11,294 nucleotides of DNA, taken from assembly GCA_050873765.1 (NCBI GenBank), contig JBNMJK010000075.1:1-11294 (forward strand), given 5' to 3'. Of the stretch, positions 6,158 to 11,294 are shown in pieces; the stretch's first letter is position 1, and every line of letters starts with the position of its first letter. The notes below the pieces were generated by a model, which was not told where the DNA came from, made no database searches, and was given only the letters and a program-made list of their open reading frames with translations. Source of the stretch: Sodaliphilus sp050873765 (lineage in GTDB: Bacteria > Bacteroidota > Bacteroidia > Bacteroidales > Muribaculaceae). The translations under genes and the position numbers were made by a program.

Positions 6158-6705
6158 ACATAGCTGTATATTGCGCATCGCGCGAAGGACTCGGCGCCAT
6201 CTATGAGGCGCCTGCCAAAGCATTGGGCAAATGGTTGGGCGAGAACCACCACACGCTGGTGTATGGTGGCGTGAAAGCCGGACTGATGCACACCGTGGCA
6301 CAGGCCGCACACGATGCCGGAGCACATATTGTGGGCGTGGTGCCTAAGCGGTTTGCACACCGCACCGACGCTGTGGTGAATGAGGTGGTGGAATGTGACG
6401 ACCTTGGCGACCGCAAAGTGATTATGATGGATCGCGCCGATGCCTTCGTGGTGCTGCCTGGCGGACTGGGCACGCTCGATGAGTGGATCAGCACGCTTTC
6501 ACAAATTATCGTGAACGACGACGACCACCGACCCATTTTTGTGGTGAACGTAGGCGGTATGTACACCCATCAGCTTGAGCAGCTCCGTGCCACCGCCCAG
6601 TCGCCATTCGCCCGAGGCAAGCACATCGACTGCTCCATAGAAGTGGCTGATGGCCCCGCCCTCATTGAAGCATTGAGTTTGGAAGTGAAGAAGAGGGGGG
6701 ATTAA
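6154..6705 (+). CDS. LOG/TIGR00730 family Rossmann-fold protein (cytokinin riboside 5'-monophosphate phosphoribohydrolase-like)
   Basis: A 183-residue cytoplasmic enzyme, typical LOG-family length. Conserved elements: NIAVYCASREG (2-12) for the first strand and phosphate loop, LVYGGVKAGLM (35-45) for the YGGxxxGLM motif, LGDRKVIM (84-91) with the catalytic-region Arg87, and LPGGLGTLDEW (101-111) carrying the PGGxGTxxE signature with Glu110. Family members cleave the N-glycosidic bond of (N6-modified) AMP or other nucleoside 5'-monophosphates to the base and ribose 5-phosphate. Its position after tsaE and birA is a housekeeping arrangement; the physiological substrate is unknown. The last codons (VKKRG, within 6678-6697) coincide with the left arm of a long intergenic inverted repeat, so the extreme C-terminus may have been remodelled by repeat DNA. 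Confidence 0.9.
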   Translation: MNIAVYCASREGLGAIYEAPAKALGKWLGENHHTLVYGGVKAGLMHTVAQAAHDAGAHIVGVVPKRFAHRTDAVVNEVVECDDLGDRKVIMMDRADAFVVLPGGLGTLDEWISTLSQIIVNDDDHRPIFVVNVGGMYTHQLEQLRATAQSPFARGKHIDCSIEVADGPALIEALSLEVKKRGD

Positions 6706-7033
6706 TTAGAAGTTAAGAAGTTAAGGAAGTTCGGAAGTTAAGACGATAGTTTGGAGTGGTGGATAGTAGGGACGTGGCATGCCACGTCCGCCCCAAAGAA
6801 AGCGCACAAATTGGGGAATAAGGAATGGAAAGTTAAGAAAGTTAGGAAGTAAAGAAGTTAGGGAAGTTAAGACTGGCGCTTTTGTCTGACCCTTGCCTGC
6901 TACTTGTGCCTGACTCAACACCAACTGCCAAAGCGAATCATCTTCCGCTGTCGTCATAACTCATGCATTCGTCTTAACTTCCGAACTTCTTTACTTCTTA
7001 ACTTCTAAAAAGTCCCTCTTCTTTACTTCCAAA
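6678..7033. repeat. Long inverted repeat with GAAGTTAAG-rich arms, left arm overlapping the LOG gene end
   Basis: The left arm is 6678-6746 and the right arm is 6969-7033 in inverse orientation. Inner blocks 6707-6746 and 6969-7007 match apart from about one substitution and one single-base indel. Outer blocks 6678-6697 and 7014-7033 match at 19 of 20 positions. The spacer between arms (6747-6968) holds a REP-like palindrome (6766-6796) and another run of GAAGTTAG/GAAGTAAAG words (about 6821-6872). Read-through RNA could fold into a very long stem. The low-complexity words alone could mislead, but the extra matched block outside them makes the inverted repeat convincing. The roughly 430 bp between LOG and the adenosyltransferase gene contain no supported coding sequence. 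Confidence 0.8.
6766..6796 (+). repeat. REP-like palindromic element, copy 1
   Basis: The core GGACGTGGCATGCCACGTCC at 6770-6789 is a perfect 20-nt palindrome, flanked by GTAG on the left and GCCCCAA on the right. An inverted copy with the same flanks lies at 7036-7066. Confidence 0.75.
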
Positions 7034-7035
7034 TC

Positions 7036-7066
7036 TTGGGGCGGACGCGGCATGCCGCGTCCCTAC
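7036..7066 (-). repeat. REP-like palindromic element, copy 2 (inverted)
   Basis: The core GGACGCGGCATGCCGCGTCC at 7043-7062 is again a perfect palindrome, with TTGGGGC before it and CTAC after, so it is copy 1 in reverse. It differs from copy 1 only at the two symmetrical positions that pair with each other (T/A versus C/G), so the palindrome is preserved. Confidence 0.75.
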
Positions 7067-7092
7067 CGCAGGGTTATTCCAAACTCTAACAT

Positions 7093-7131
7093 CTAACATC
7101 TAATTTCTAATCTCTAACATCTAATTTCTAA
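7093..7131. repeat. Short tandem repeat directly before the adenosyltransferase start
   Basis: CTAACATCTAATTTCTAA occurs at 7093-7110 and again, identical, at 7114-7131 (period 21 bp), preceded by a partial unit (CTCTAACAT at about 7084). The second copy ends three bases before the ATG at 7134, so the translation-initiation region of the next gene is made of repeat DNA with no recognisable ribosome binding site. Confidence 0.7.
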
Positions 7132-7133
7132 CA

Positions 7134-7703
7134 ATGAAAGTATATACCCTTACAGGCGACAAAGGCACCACCGCACTGGTGGGCGGACAGCGCGTGGCCA
7201 AAGACTGCACTCGTGTGGAGGCCTATGGCACAGTAGATGAACTTAACGCTCAAATTGGGCTGCTCGCCCACCACATGAAGCAGGCCTCCGCTACCGACGG
7301 CAGCGACTTGCAGCACCTTATTTTTGTGATACAGAACAAACTCTTCAACATTGGCGCCTACCTGGCCACAGACAATGCCTCCGCGCCGCAGCAGCAAGAT
7401 GATGTGGTGTACGGACTGACTGAAGCCGATGTGAAGACGCTTGAGCACGAAATCGACCAGATGGAGGCTCCCTTCCGGGGGTTCATACTGCCCGGCGGCA
7501 GCCTTGTGAGTGCCCAGGCCGACGTGTGCCGCACCGTGGCGCGAAGGGCAGAGCGCCGAGTGATTACCCTCACACATGAGGCCCATGTGGCGCCACTCGT
7601 GCTCCAATACCTCAACCGACTCAGCGACTTCTTCTTCGTTTTTGCAAGATTTAACAATATAAAGGCCGGAATCCCCGAATTTTATTGGGATAAAAATGCG
7701 TAA
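7134..7703 (+). CDS. PduO-type cob(I)alamin / cob(I)yrinic acid a,c-diamide adenosyltransferase
   Basis: A 189-residue cytoplasmic enzyme that transfers the 5'-deoxyadenosyl group of ATP to Co(I) corrinoid, making adenosylcobalamin or its precursor. The N-terminal TGDKGTT (7-13) is the ATP-binding P-loop-like motif of PduO/MMAB enzymes. RVEAYGTVDELNA (27-39) includes Asp35, ILPGG (118-122) follows a conserved Phe, and the helix DVCRTVARRAERRV (130-143) carries the conserved Arg133/Arg137/Glu140 cluster. YLNRLSDFFFVFARF (159-173) is the C-terminal signature. Bacteroidales generally depend on cobalamin (methionine synthase, methylmalonyl-CoA mutase), so this is a reasonable housekeeping or salvage gene. 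No cobalamin riboswitch was recognised upstream: that region is repeats. Confidence 0.93.
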   Translation: MKVYTLTGDKGTTALVGGQRVAKDCTRVEAYGTVDELNAQIGLLAHHMKQASATDGSDLQHLIFVIQNKLFNIGAYLATDNASAPQQQDDVVYGLTEADVKTLEHEIDQMEAPFRGFILPGGSLVSAQADVCRTVARRAERRVITLTHEAHVAPLVLQYLNRLSDFFFVFARFNNIKAGIPEFYWDKNA

Positions 7704-7719
7704 TATCAAATTATAGTAT

Positions 7720-7727
7720 TATTTTTG
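7720..7727 (+). promoter_or_regulatory. -7 promoter box before the DUF2795-like gene
   Basis: TATTTTTG fits TAnnTTTG and is followed by CGG; no TTTG box is seen 19-21 bp upstream. Initiation near 7733 would give a leader of about 85 nt with a small CTCGCACGCGAG hairpin (about 7760-7773). Confidence 0.4.
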
Positions 7728-7820
7728 CGGAAATTTTAAAAGAGACTATTCTCCGCTCACCCTCGCACGCGAGCGCGCAGGGAAAAGAGAGACGGTATGA
7801 ATCTTTAAAAATCGCATATT

Positions 7821-8045
7821 ATGTATTGGACACTTGAATTAGCCACAAAACTTGAAGACGCTCCATGGCCAGCAACCAAAGACGAGCTCATCGACTACGC
7901 TATGCGTAGCGGCGCGCCACTTGAAGTGATTGAAAACCTTCAGGAAATTGAGGACGAAGGCGAAACCTATGAATCCATTGAAGATATTTGGCCCGACTAT
8001 CCCACCAACGATGAAGACTTCTTCTTCGACGAGGAGGAATACTGA
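7821..8045 (+). CDS. Small acidic DUF2795-like protein
   Basis: A 74-residue, strongly acidic protein beginning MYWTLELATKLEDAPWPATK. The segment PWPATKDELIDYAMRSGAP followed by LEVIENL resembles DUF2795 (Asp/Glu-rich small proteins with a P-A-xK-xELIxxA-xxxGAP-xxVIxxL core); I recognise a very similar small protein as widespread in Bacteroidales. The C-terminal half, from about residue 42, is Asp/Glu-rich and ends FFFDEEEY, with no membrane segment or signal peptide. The function is unknown; the fold is probably a small helical bundle. It has its own -7 box 94 bp upstream and a strong terminator 53 bp after the stop, so it is likely a monocistronic, well-expressed gene. The composition argues for a real protein and not a chance frame. 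Confidence 0.85.
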   Translation: MYWTLELATKLEDAPWPATKDELIDYAMRSGAPLEVIENLQEIEDEGETYESIEDIWPDYPTNDEDFFFDEEEY

Positions 8046-8097
8046 TTCCGCCAGGGGAAAGCCTGCCGCGCCAATAAAGATTTAAGGCATAGAATAT

Positions 8098-8150
8098 AAG
8101 CGATATGAGAATCCGTTCACAGCAACGCTCTCATATCGCTTTTCCCATTT
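8098..8150 (+). terminator. Intrinsic terminator after the DUF2795-like gene
   Basis: A perfect 13-bp stem (8098-8110, AAGCGATATGAGA, with 8129-8141) around an 18-nt loop is followed by TTCCCATTTTT. It lies 53 bp downstream of the stop codon. Confidence 0.75.
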
Positions 8151-8208
8151 TTATAAGAATATACACAAAAATAAATCCGGCAGATAGCGTGTGAACAGTC
8201 TTATAAGG

Positions 8209-8226
8209 GTAGGGGCGCGGCATACC
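8209..8226 (+). repeat. Half copy of the REP-like element
   Basis: GTAGGGGCGCGGCATACC matches the left flank and left arm of the 7036-7066 element (read in inverse) except at two positions, and the right arm is missing. It lies in the intergenic region between the terminator and the ATPase gene. Confidence 0.45.
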
Positions 8227-8251
8227 GAAAGTGCCGAAAAATGGCCGATTT

Positions 8252-8290
8252 TTTACCCAAATCTCATATAAAAACATAGATTTGGGTAAA
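8252..8290. promoter_or_regulatory. 13-bp perfect inverted repeat upstream of the ATPase gene
   Basis: TTTACCCAAATCT (8252-8264) and its exact complement AGATTTGGGTAAA (8278-8290) flank a 13-nt A/T-rich centre. The right arm ends 39 bp before the -7 box of the ATPase promoter. No T-run follows, so it is more operator-like, or a transposon-scar or RNA-stem candidate, than a terminator. Confidence 0.6.
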
Positions 8291-8329
8291 TAATCGCACT
8301 ATTTTTTCTCTTTTCGTCAATATATTCAT

Positions 8330-8337
8330 TACCTTTG
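8330..8337 (+). promoter_or_regulatory. -7 promoter box of the ATPase gene
   Basis: TACCTTTG followed by CAT matches TAnnTTTG. It overlaps the upstream TTG codon at 8335, which argues for the ATG at 8359 as the start and a leader of about 15 nt. The -33 region is only T-rich. Confidence 0.55.
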
Positions 8338-8358
8338 CATACCTCAATATTTAACAGT

Positions 8359-9789
8359 ATGAGTATGATGAATAGGCTTGTAGGTAGAGAGCGAGAGTGT
8401 CAAGAACTCAAAAGAGTCATGGAGTCGGATCGCTCTGAATTTGTGATAGTATATGGGCGACGTAGAGTTGGAAAGACTTTTCTTGTTGACCAGTATTATC
8501 AGGGCCACTATGATTTTACATTTGTAGGAGGGCATAAACTTTCACGTCAGCGACAACTTGCAAGTTTCACGCGTGCATTAAAAAAGTACTCTGGTGTGAA
8601 GCCAGATAAGTTTGCCGATTGGTTTGATGCCTTTGATGCGCTTGAAGAATATCTCGAGTCACTTGATGCCAACCGAAAGAAAGTGGTATTTATAGACGAG
8701 ATGCCTTGGATTGACACTCAGAAGTCTGGCTTTGTTGCCGCGTTGGAGAATTTCTGGAATGGTTGGGCTGCTCGCCGTAGCGACATTGTGTTTATTGCCA
8801 GTGGTTCGGCTACATCGTGGATGGTCGACAATCTGATTGAAAACCAGGGAGGATTGCACGCCCGTATCACAAGTAGCATTTATATCCGACCTTTTACTTT
8901 GCATGAGACGGAAGAGTATTTTCAAAGAAAACACTGCAAATGGGACCGATACCAAATATTGCAATGCTATATGGTGTTCGGAGGAATACCATTCTATTTG
9001 AGTTTGATCAACCCAAAGGAGAGTCTTGTACAGAATATTGACCGGCTGTTTTTTGTGCAAGGAGGCATTATGCGGAGCGAATTTGATGAATTGTACAATG
9101 CTTTGTTCTCGAGTGCTGATCTATACATAAATGTTGTAAAAGCCCTGGCAGCTCATCATGACGGTATGTCGCGCGATCAAATATCCAAGGAAATCGGACT
9201 GGAAGGAGGAACCCTCACCCGTGTGCTCACCAATCTTGAACGATGTGACTTTATCTCACGGAGTCAGAATTTTGGGCATAAGGCAAAAGACACAATCTAT
9301 CGCTTGGTTGATTTCTACACCTTGTTTTATTACAAATTCATCTTGCAAGATATTTCGGGTGATGAACATTGGTGGAGCCATAATTTTGAATCCCGACAAG
9401 TGTCAACTTGGCAAGGGCTTACATTTGAGATAGTATGCCTTATGCATACTGAAAGTATAAAGCGTGCTTTAGGAATTTCTGGTATAGCGACAGAAGTGTC
9501 ATCATGGCGCAAAGTGTCAACCGAAAAACAGAAAGGTGGCCAGATTGATTTAGTCATTAAGCGTGCTGACCGTATTATACATTTGTGTGAGATGAAATTC
9601 AGTAAATCAGAGTATCGCATTACAGAATCTTACGAACACTTGCTGAGGCAGCGATTAGAACTATTCCAAAGTTCAACCAAAACAAAATTTTCATTGGTCA
9701 TTACCTTTGTTACTACTTATGGCGTTGCAGATGGCTTGCATCATAGTTTGGTGCATAGTGAAGTCACCATGAATCAGCTTTTCAATTGA
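8359..9789 (+). CDS. Orphan AAA/STAND-like ATPase (Archaeal ATPase + DUF234 type) with PD-(D/E)XK nuclease-like C-terminus
   Basis: A 476-residue protein from the ATG at 8359 (nearby ATGs at 8365 and 8368 are alternatives; the upstream TTG overlaps the promoter). The N-terminal ATPase begins LVGRERECQEL (7-17), with Walker A GRRRVGKT at 33-40, Walker B VVFIDEMPW at 109-117 (Asp113/Glu114) and a sensor-like FIASGSATSWM at 145-155. A winged helix follows at about 255-300 (MSRDQISKEIGLEGGTLTRV). The C-terminal region has QIDLVI (Asp397) and CEMKF (Glu411, Lys413), that is D-x13-ExK, as in the PD-(D/E)XK-like DUF234 domain. This is the architecture of a large, multi-copy Bacteroidetes/archaeal ATPase family whose role is not established; DNA binding, mobile-DNA or defence roles have been suggested by analogy only. 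It stands alone, with A+T-rich codon use and its own promoter, and is preceded by a 13-bp palindrome. Confidence 0.88.
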   Translation: MSMMNRLVGRERECQELKRVMESDRSEFVIVYGRRRVGKTFLVDQYYQGHYDFTFVGGHKLSRQRQLASFTRALKKYSGVKPDKFADWFDAFDALEEYLESLDANRKKVVFIDEMPWIDTQKSGFVAALENFWNGWAARRSDIVFIASGSATSWMVDNLIENQGGLHARITSSIYIRPFTLHETEEYFQRKHCKWDRYQILQCYMVFGGIPFYLSLINPKESLVQNIDRLFFVQGGIMRSEFDELYNALFSSADLYINVVKALAAHHDGMSRDQISKEIGLEGGTLTRVLTNLERCDFISRSQNFGHKAKDTIYRLVDFYTLFYYKFILQDISGDEHWWSHNFESRQVSTWQGLTFEIVCLMHTESIKRALGISGIATEVSSWRKVSTEKQKGGQIDLVIKRADRIIHLCEMKFSKSEYRITESYEHLLRQRLELFQSSTKTKFSLVITFVTTYGVADGLHHSLVHSEVTMNQLFN

Positions 9790-9828
9790 CGAACATCATT
9801 TTTTTGCGGCTTTTTCTTACCCCATACC

Positions 9829-9860
9829 CTTGCGCTATGTGCTTAAAATGTGTAATTTTG
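9829..9860 (+). promoter_or_regulatory. Complete rightward promoter in the ATPase-psd intergenic region
   Basis: CTTG (9829-9832), a 20-bp spacer and TAATTTTG (9853-9860) followed by CAC match the Bacteroidetes consensus with the same spacing as at 225-256 and 4886-4917. No recognisable gene follows on the + strand: transcription from here would enter psd from its 3' end. Confidence 0.5.
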
Positions 9861-9900
9861 CACAAAACAAGTACCAAAAATGTGTAAATCCACACATTTT
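9844..9900. repeat. Three AAAATGTGT half-sites overlapping and following the promoter
   Basis: AAAATGTGT occurs at 9844-9852 (inside the promoter spacer), at 9877-9885, and inverted as ACACATTTT at 9892-9900. The last two form a 9-bp perfect inverted repeat with a 6-nt centre. The spacing suggests an operator or an RNA stem near the 5' end of the transcript. Confidence 0.5.
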
Positions 9901-10019
9901 CTGCACATCAACACAAGATATATGTGGACTAATGTGAAACACTGCACCCACGTCACCATTGCCCCCCTGCACTTCGTAAAAAACATTAGGCTCAACAGGC
10001 ACGACATATTGGCTTCGGA

Positions 10020-10042
10020 CGTACGGGCCGTGTGCCCCTACG
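10020..10042. repeat. Hairpin, possibly a dispersed repeat
   Basis: CGTACGGGC and GCCCCTACG flank a 5-nt centre (CGTGT), pairing at 8 of 9 positions. A small open frame on the + strand (9880-10116) runs through it, but I see nothing protein-like there. The sequence looks to me like a dispersed Bacteroidales repeat; this is recollection, not shown here. Confidence 0.35.
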
Positions 10043-10080
10043 GCCACCCTAATCAGCAAGGCTTTATTGGGTGGAGGTGG

Positions 10081-11169
10081 TTAGTGGGTGGGATTGGCGC
10101 TTGTGAGCGTGCCTAATTTCTCGCCCATCAGCTGGTGGCTGAATGGCTGCACGGCTGAAGTGTAGGTCGCGCCCTCCTGGAAGATAATCACGAAATCACT
10201 TCCTCCAAAAAGGAAATAGCCCAAGTCGTCGCCCTTGTTCACCTTGGCGCCCACTTTCACGTTGTCCGACCAGTTGATGGAGGTGACCGGCATCATACCT
10301 ATCGGGAGCAATGCCACTTTTCCGAATTCCTGTGTGTCCACCACTACGCATCCGCGCGTCTCTATCGACTGCCAGCCCGGTGTGTCGCAGTCCAGAACGT
10401 AGAGCCCCTGCTGCTTGTCCCATTTTATGCTTCCGCCCACGGCGTAGTCGGCATCTATCACGTTACATTCTATCACCGTACCCGACACGGGGAAATGATA
10501 GCGGTGATAGTCGTAAACGTTAAGGAACGAGTGCGTGAGCGTGCCGCCCTTGAAAGCGTCGCGATAGGCGCTTGGCCCCATCAGCTCAGCTATCGATGAA
10601 TATTTTTTCGCCTTAATCTGCACACCGTCTTTCTGGTTGATGTAGCCATCATGGTCGATGCTCCACACGCCCTGGCAGCAGGCGTCGGCAGGCGATACCA
10701 CCACGCTGGCGTCGCCCACAGAGGCGATGGGGCGCTGCTCCGGGTTCTTCAGCTTACGGGCGAAGAACTGGTTGAAAGTCTTCCAGTGCGAAGGATCCTC
10801 ATACCATCCCTTTTTCAGCCCGAAAGTGTCTTCCTTTTCCACTATTTTCAGATAGTCGTCGTTCCACGAATCCTCCGAGTTTAAGTATTGCCCCCACGAC
10901 ACCGCCATCTTCTTGAGCCAAGAGCGGTAGGGCTCGTAGTATTGCAGAGAATTGTTGTACAGGCCTTTGCCGTCGAGCTCCTCCAGAGGAATGTCGTTGA
11001 TAAAGAAGAAATAGTTCAGACTCTGGTCGATGCGAGTGAAAATGTCCTTGCTGTCGGCAAACGACACCACGCTCCACGGCATGGCATGCTGAGTCCAGTC
11101 CACGAATTTGTAGTAGTCGTCGAGGCTCTGCACCGGATTGGTGCGCTTGTCGGGGCACGGCTCTTTCAT
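10081..11169 (-). CDS. Phosphatidylserine decarboxylase family protein (long, PSDC/GGS-type)
   Basis: A 362-residue pyruvoyl-dependent decarboxylase of the PS decarboxylase family. Residues about 10-140 form the extra N-terminal domain seen in long PSD-like proteins (PSDC-like). The catalytic part begins with VVVSPADA (156-163, Asp162 equivalent to the triad Asp), then VYDYHRYHFPVSG (218-230) with His222 and His225 matching the E. coli DYHRVH histidines, and ends with FGGSDFVIIF (321-330). Gly323-Ser324 is the expected autocleavage site, giving a beta chain of 323 residues and a 39-residue alpha chain with an N-terminal pyruvoyl group. The canonical bacterial motif is LGST; GGS-D is the variant found in eukaryote-like and amino-acid-decarboxylating relatives, so the substrate may not be phosphatidylserine. 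It is encoded alone: no phosphatidylserine synthase is adjacent. There is no signal peptide or clear membrane anchor. Confidence 0.85.
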   Translation of the reverse strand: MKEPCPDKRTNPVQSLDDYYKFVDWTQHAMPWSVVSFADSKDIFTRIDQSLNYFFFINDIPLEELDGKGLYNNSLQYYEPYRSWLKKMAVSWGQYLNSEDSWNDDYLKIVEKEDTFGLKKGWYEDPSHWKTFNQFFARKLKNPEQRPIASVGDASVVVSPADACCQGVWSIDHDGYINQKDGVQIKAKKYSSIAELMGPSAYRDAFKGGTLTHSFLNVYDYHRYHFPVSGTVIECNVIDADYAVGGSIKWDKQQGLYVLDCDTPGWQSIETRGCVVVDTQEFGKVALLPIGMMPVTSINWSDNVKVGAKVNKGDDLGYFLFGGSDFVIIFQEGATYTSAVQPFSHQLMGEKLGTLTSANPTH

Positions 11170-11200
11170 TTAAAGTAGAAGAAATGATATATTGCCCCTT

Positions 11201-11231
11201 ACCCGATTCATTGCGAATCGGGTATTTTTTT
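11201..11231 (+). terminator. Intrinsic terminator hairpin for rightward transcription, in the psd leader
   Basis: The perfect 9-bp stem ACCCGATTC (11201-11209) and GAATCGGGT (11215-11223) with a 5-nt loop is followed by ATTTTTTTA. It is a canonical + strand terminator, but the gene to its left (psd) is on the minus strand, so it lies 32 bp upstream of the psd start. On the minus strand the hairpin has no U-run after it. Confidence 0.6.
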
Positions 11232-11294
11232 ATTTCTGTATGTCAAATAGTTATGCTTTTATCAAAATCTATTTTTTGTCATTTTTGGCGAAGA

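Noticed and set aside
6721..6957. 78-residue minus-strand open frame in the repeat region
   Set aside because: It consists of translated GAAGTTAAG-type repeat and palindrome sequence (LPNFLNFPFL...), with no gene-like features.
8335..8358. Upstream TTG start for the ATPase
   Set aside because: The TTG lies inside the TACCTTTG promoter box, so it would be upstream of the transcription start.
9835..10059. 74-residue minus-strand open frame downstream of psd
   Set aside because: No promoter, no recognisable motif, and it overlaps the palindromes and the + strand promoter.
9880..10116. 78-residue + strand open frame after the orphan promoter
   Set aside because: It starts at a plausible place, but the protein has no recognisable domain, runs through a palindrome and ends inside psd. 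It could be a real small gene but composition does not support it.

Overview
The window looks like a chromosome segment from a member of the Bacteroidales (Muribaculaceae- or Prevotella-like). The grounds are: several TAnnTTTG -7 promoter boxes, three of them with a TTG/TTTG box 20 bp upstream; start codons without clear Shine-Dalgarno sites; a small acidic DUF2795-type protein and an ISAon1-like (ISL3 family) transposase tail, both of which I know mainly from Bacteroidetes. The taxon is inferred from signature features, not from a search.

Layout. 1-361: the 3' end of an ISAon1-like transposase, then a promoter and a leader of about 100 nt. 362-2218 (+): two tandem EamA-type drug/metabolite transporters. 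2245-2841 (-): an FMN-dependent azoreductase/quinone-reductase-like flavoprotein, convergent with the transporters. 2973-3338 (-): a secreted His/Arg-rich small protein. 3549-4670 (+): a class II Fic AMPylase-type protein. 4698-4816: three tandem 42-bp hairpin repeats. 4946-6705 (+): a compact housekeeping operon tsaE-birA-LOG family (tRNA t6A synthesis, biotin-protein ligation, nucleoside-monophosphate phosphoribohydrolase). 6678-7133: a repeat-rich stretch. 7134-7703 (+): PduO-type cobalamin adenosyltransferase. 7821-8045 (+): the DUF2795-like protein, followed by a strong intrinsic terminator. 8359-9789 (+): an orphan AAA ATPase carrying a PD-(D/E)XK nuclease-like motif. 9790-10080: intergenic DNA with a promoter and repeated half-sites. 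10081-11169 (-): a long phosphatidylserine-decarboxylase family protein.

The genes are mostly housekeeping or orphan accessory genes, and I do not see a multi-gene system with an obvious shared function. By eye the fic and ATPase genes are more A+T-rich in codon use than birA, LOG, pduO-type and psd-like, consistent with accessory acquisition. The unexplained structure is mainly non-coding: the 42-bp hairpin array between fic and tsaE; a long inverted repeat whose left arm runs into the last codons of the LOG gene; palindromic REP-like elements with base-pair-preserving differences between copies; a 13-bp palindrome upstream of the ATPase; and two + strand terminator-like hairpins placed beyond the 5' ends of minus-strand genes, suggesting long antisense 3' ends.
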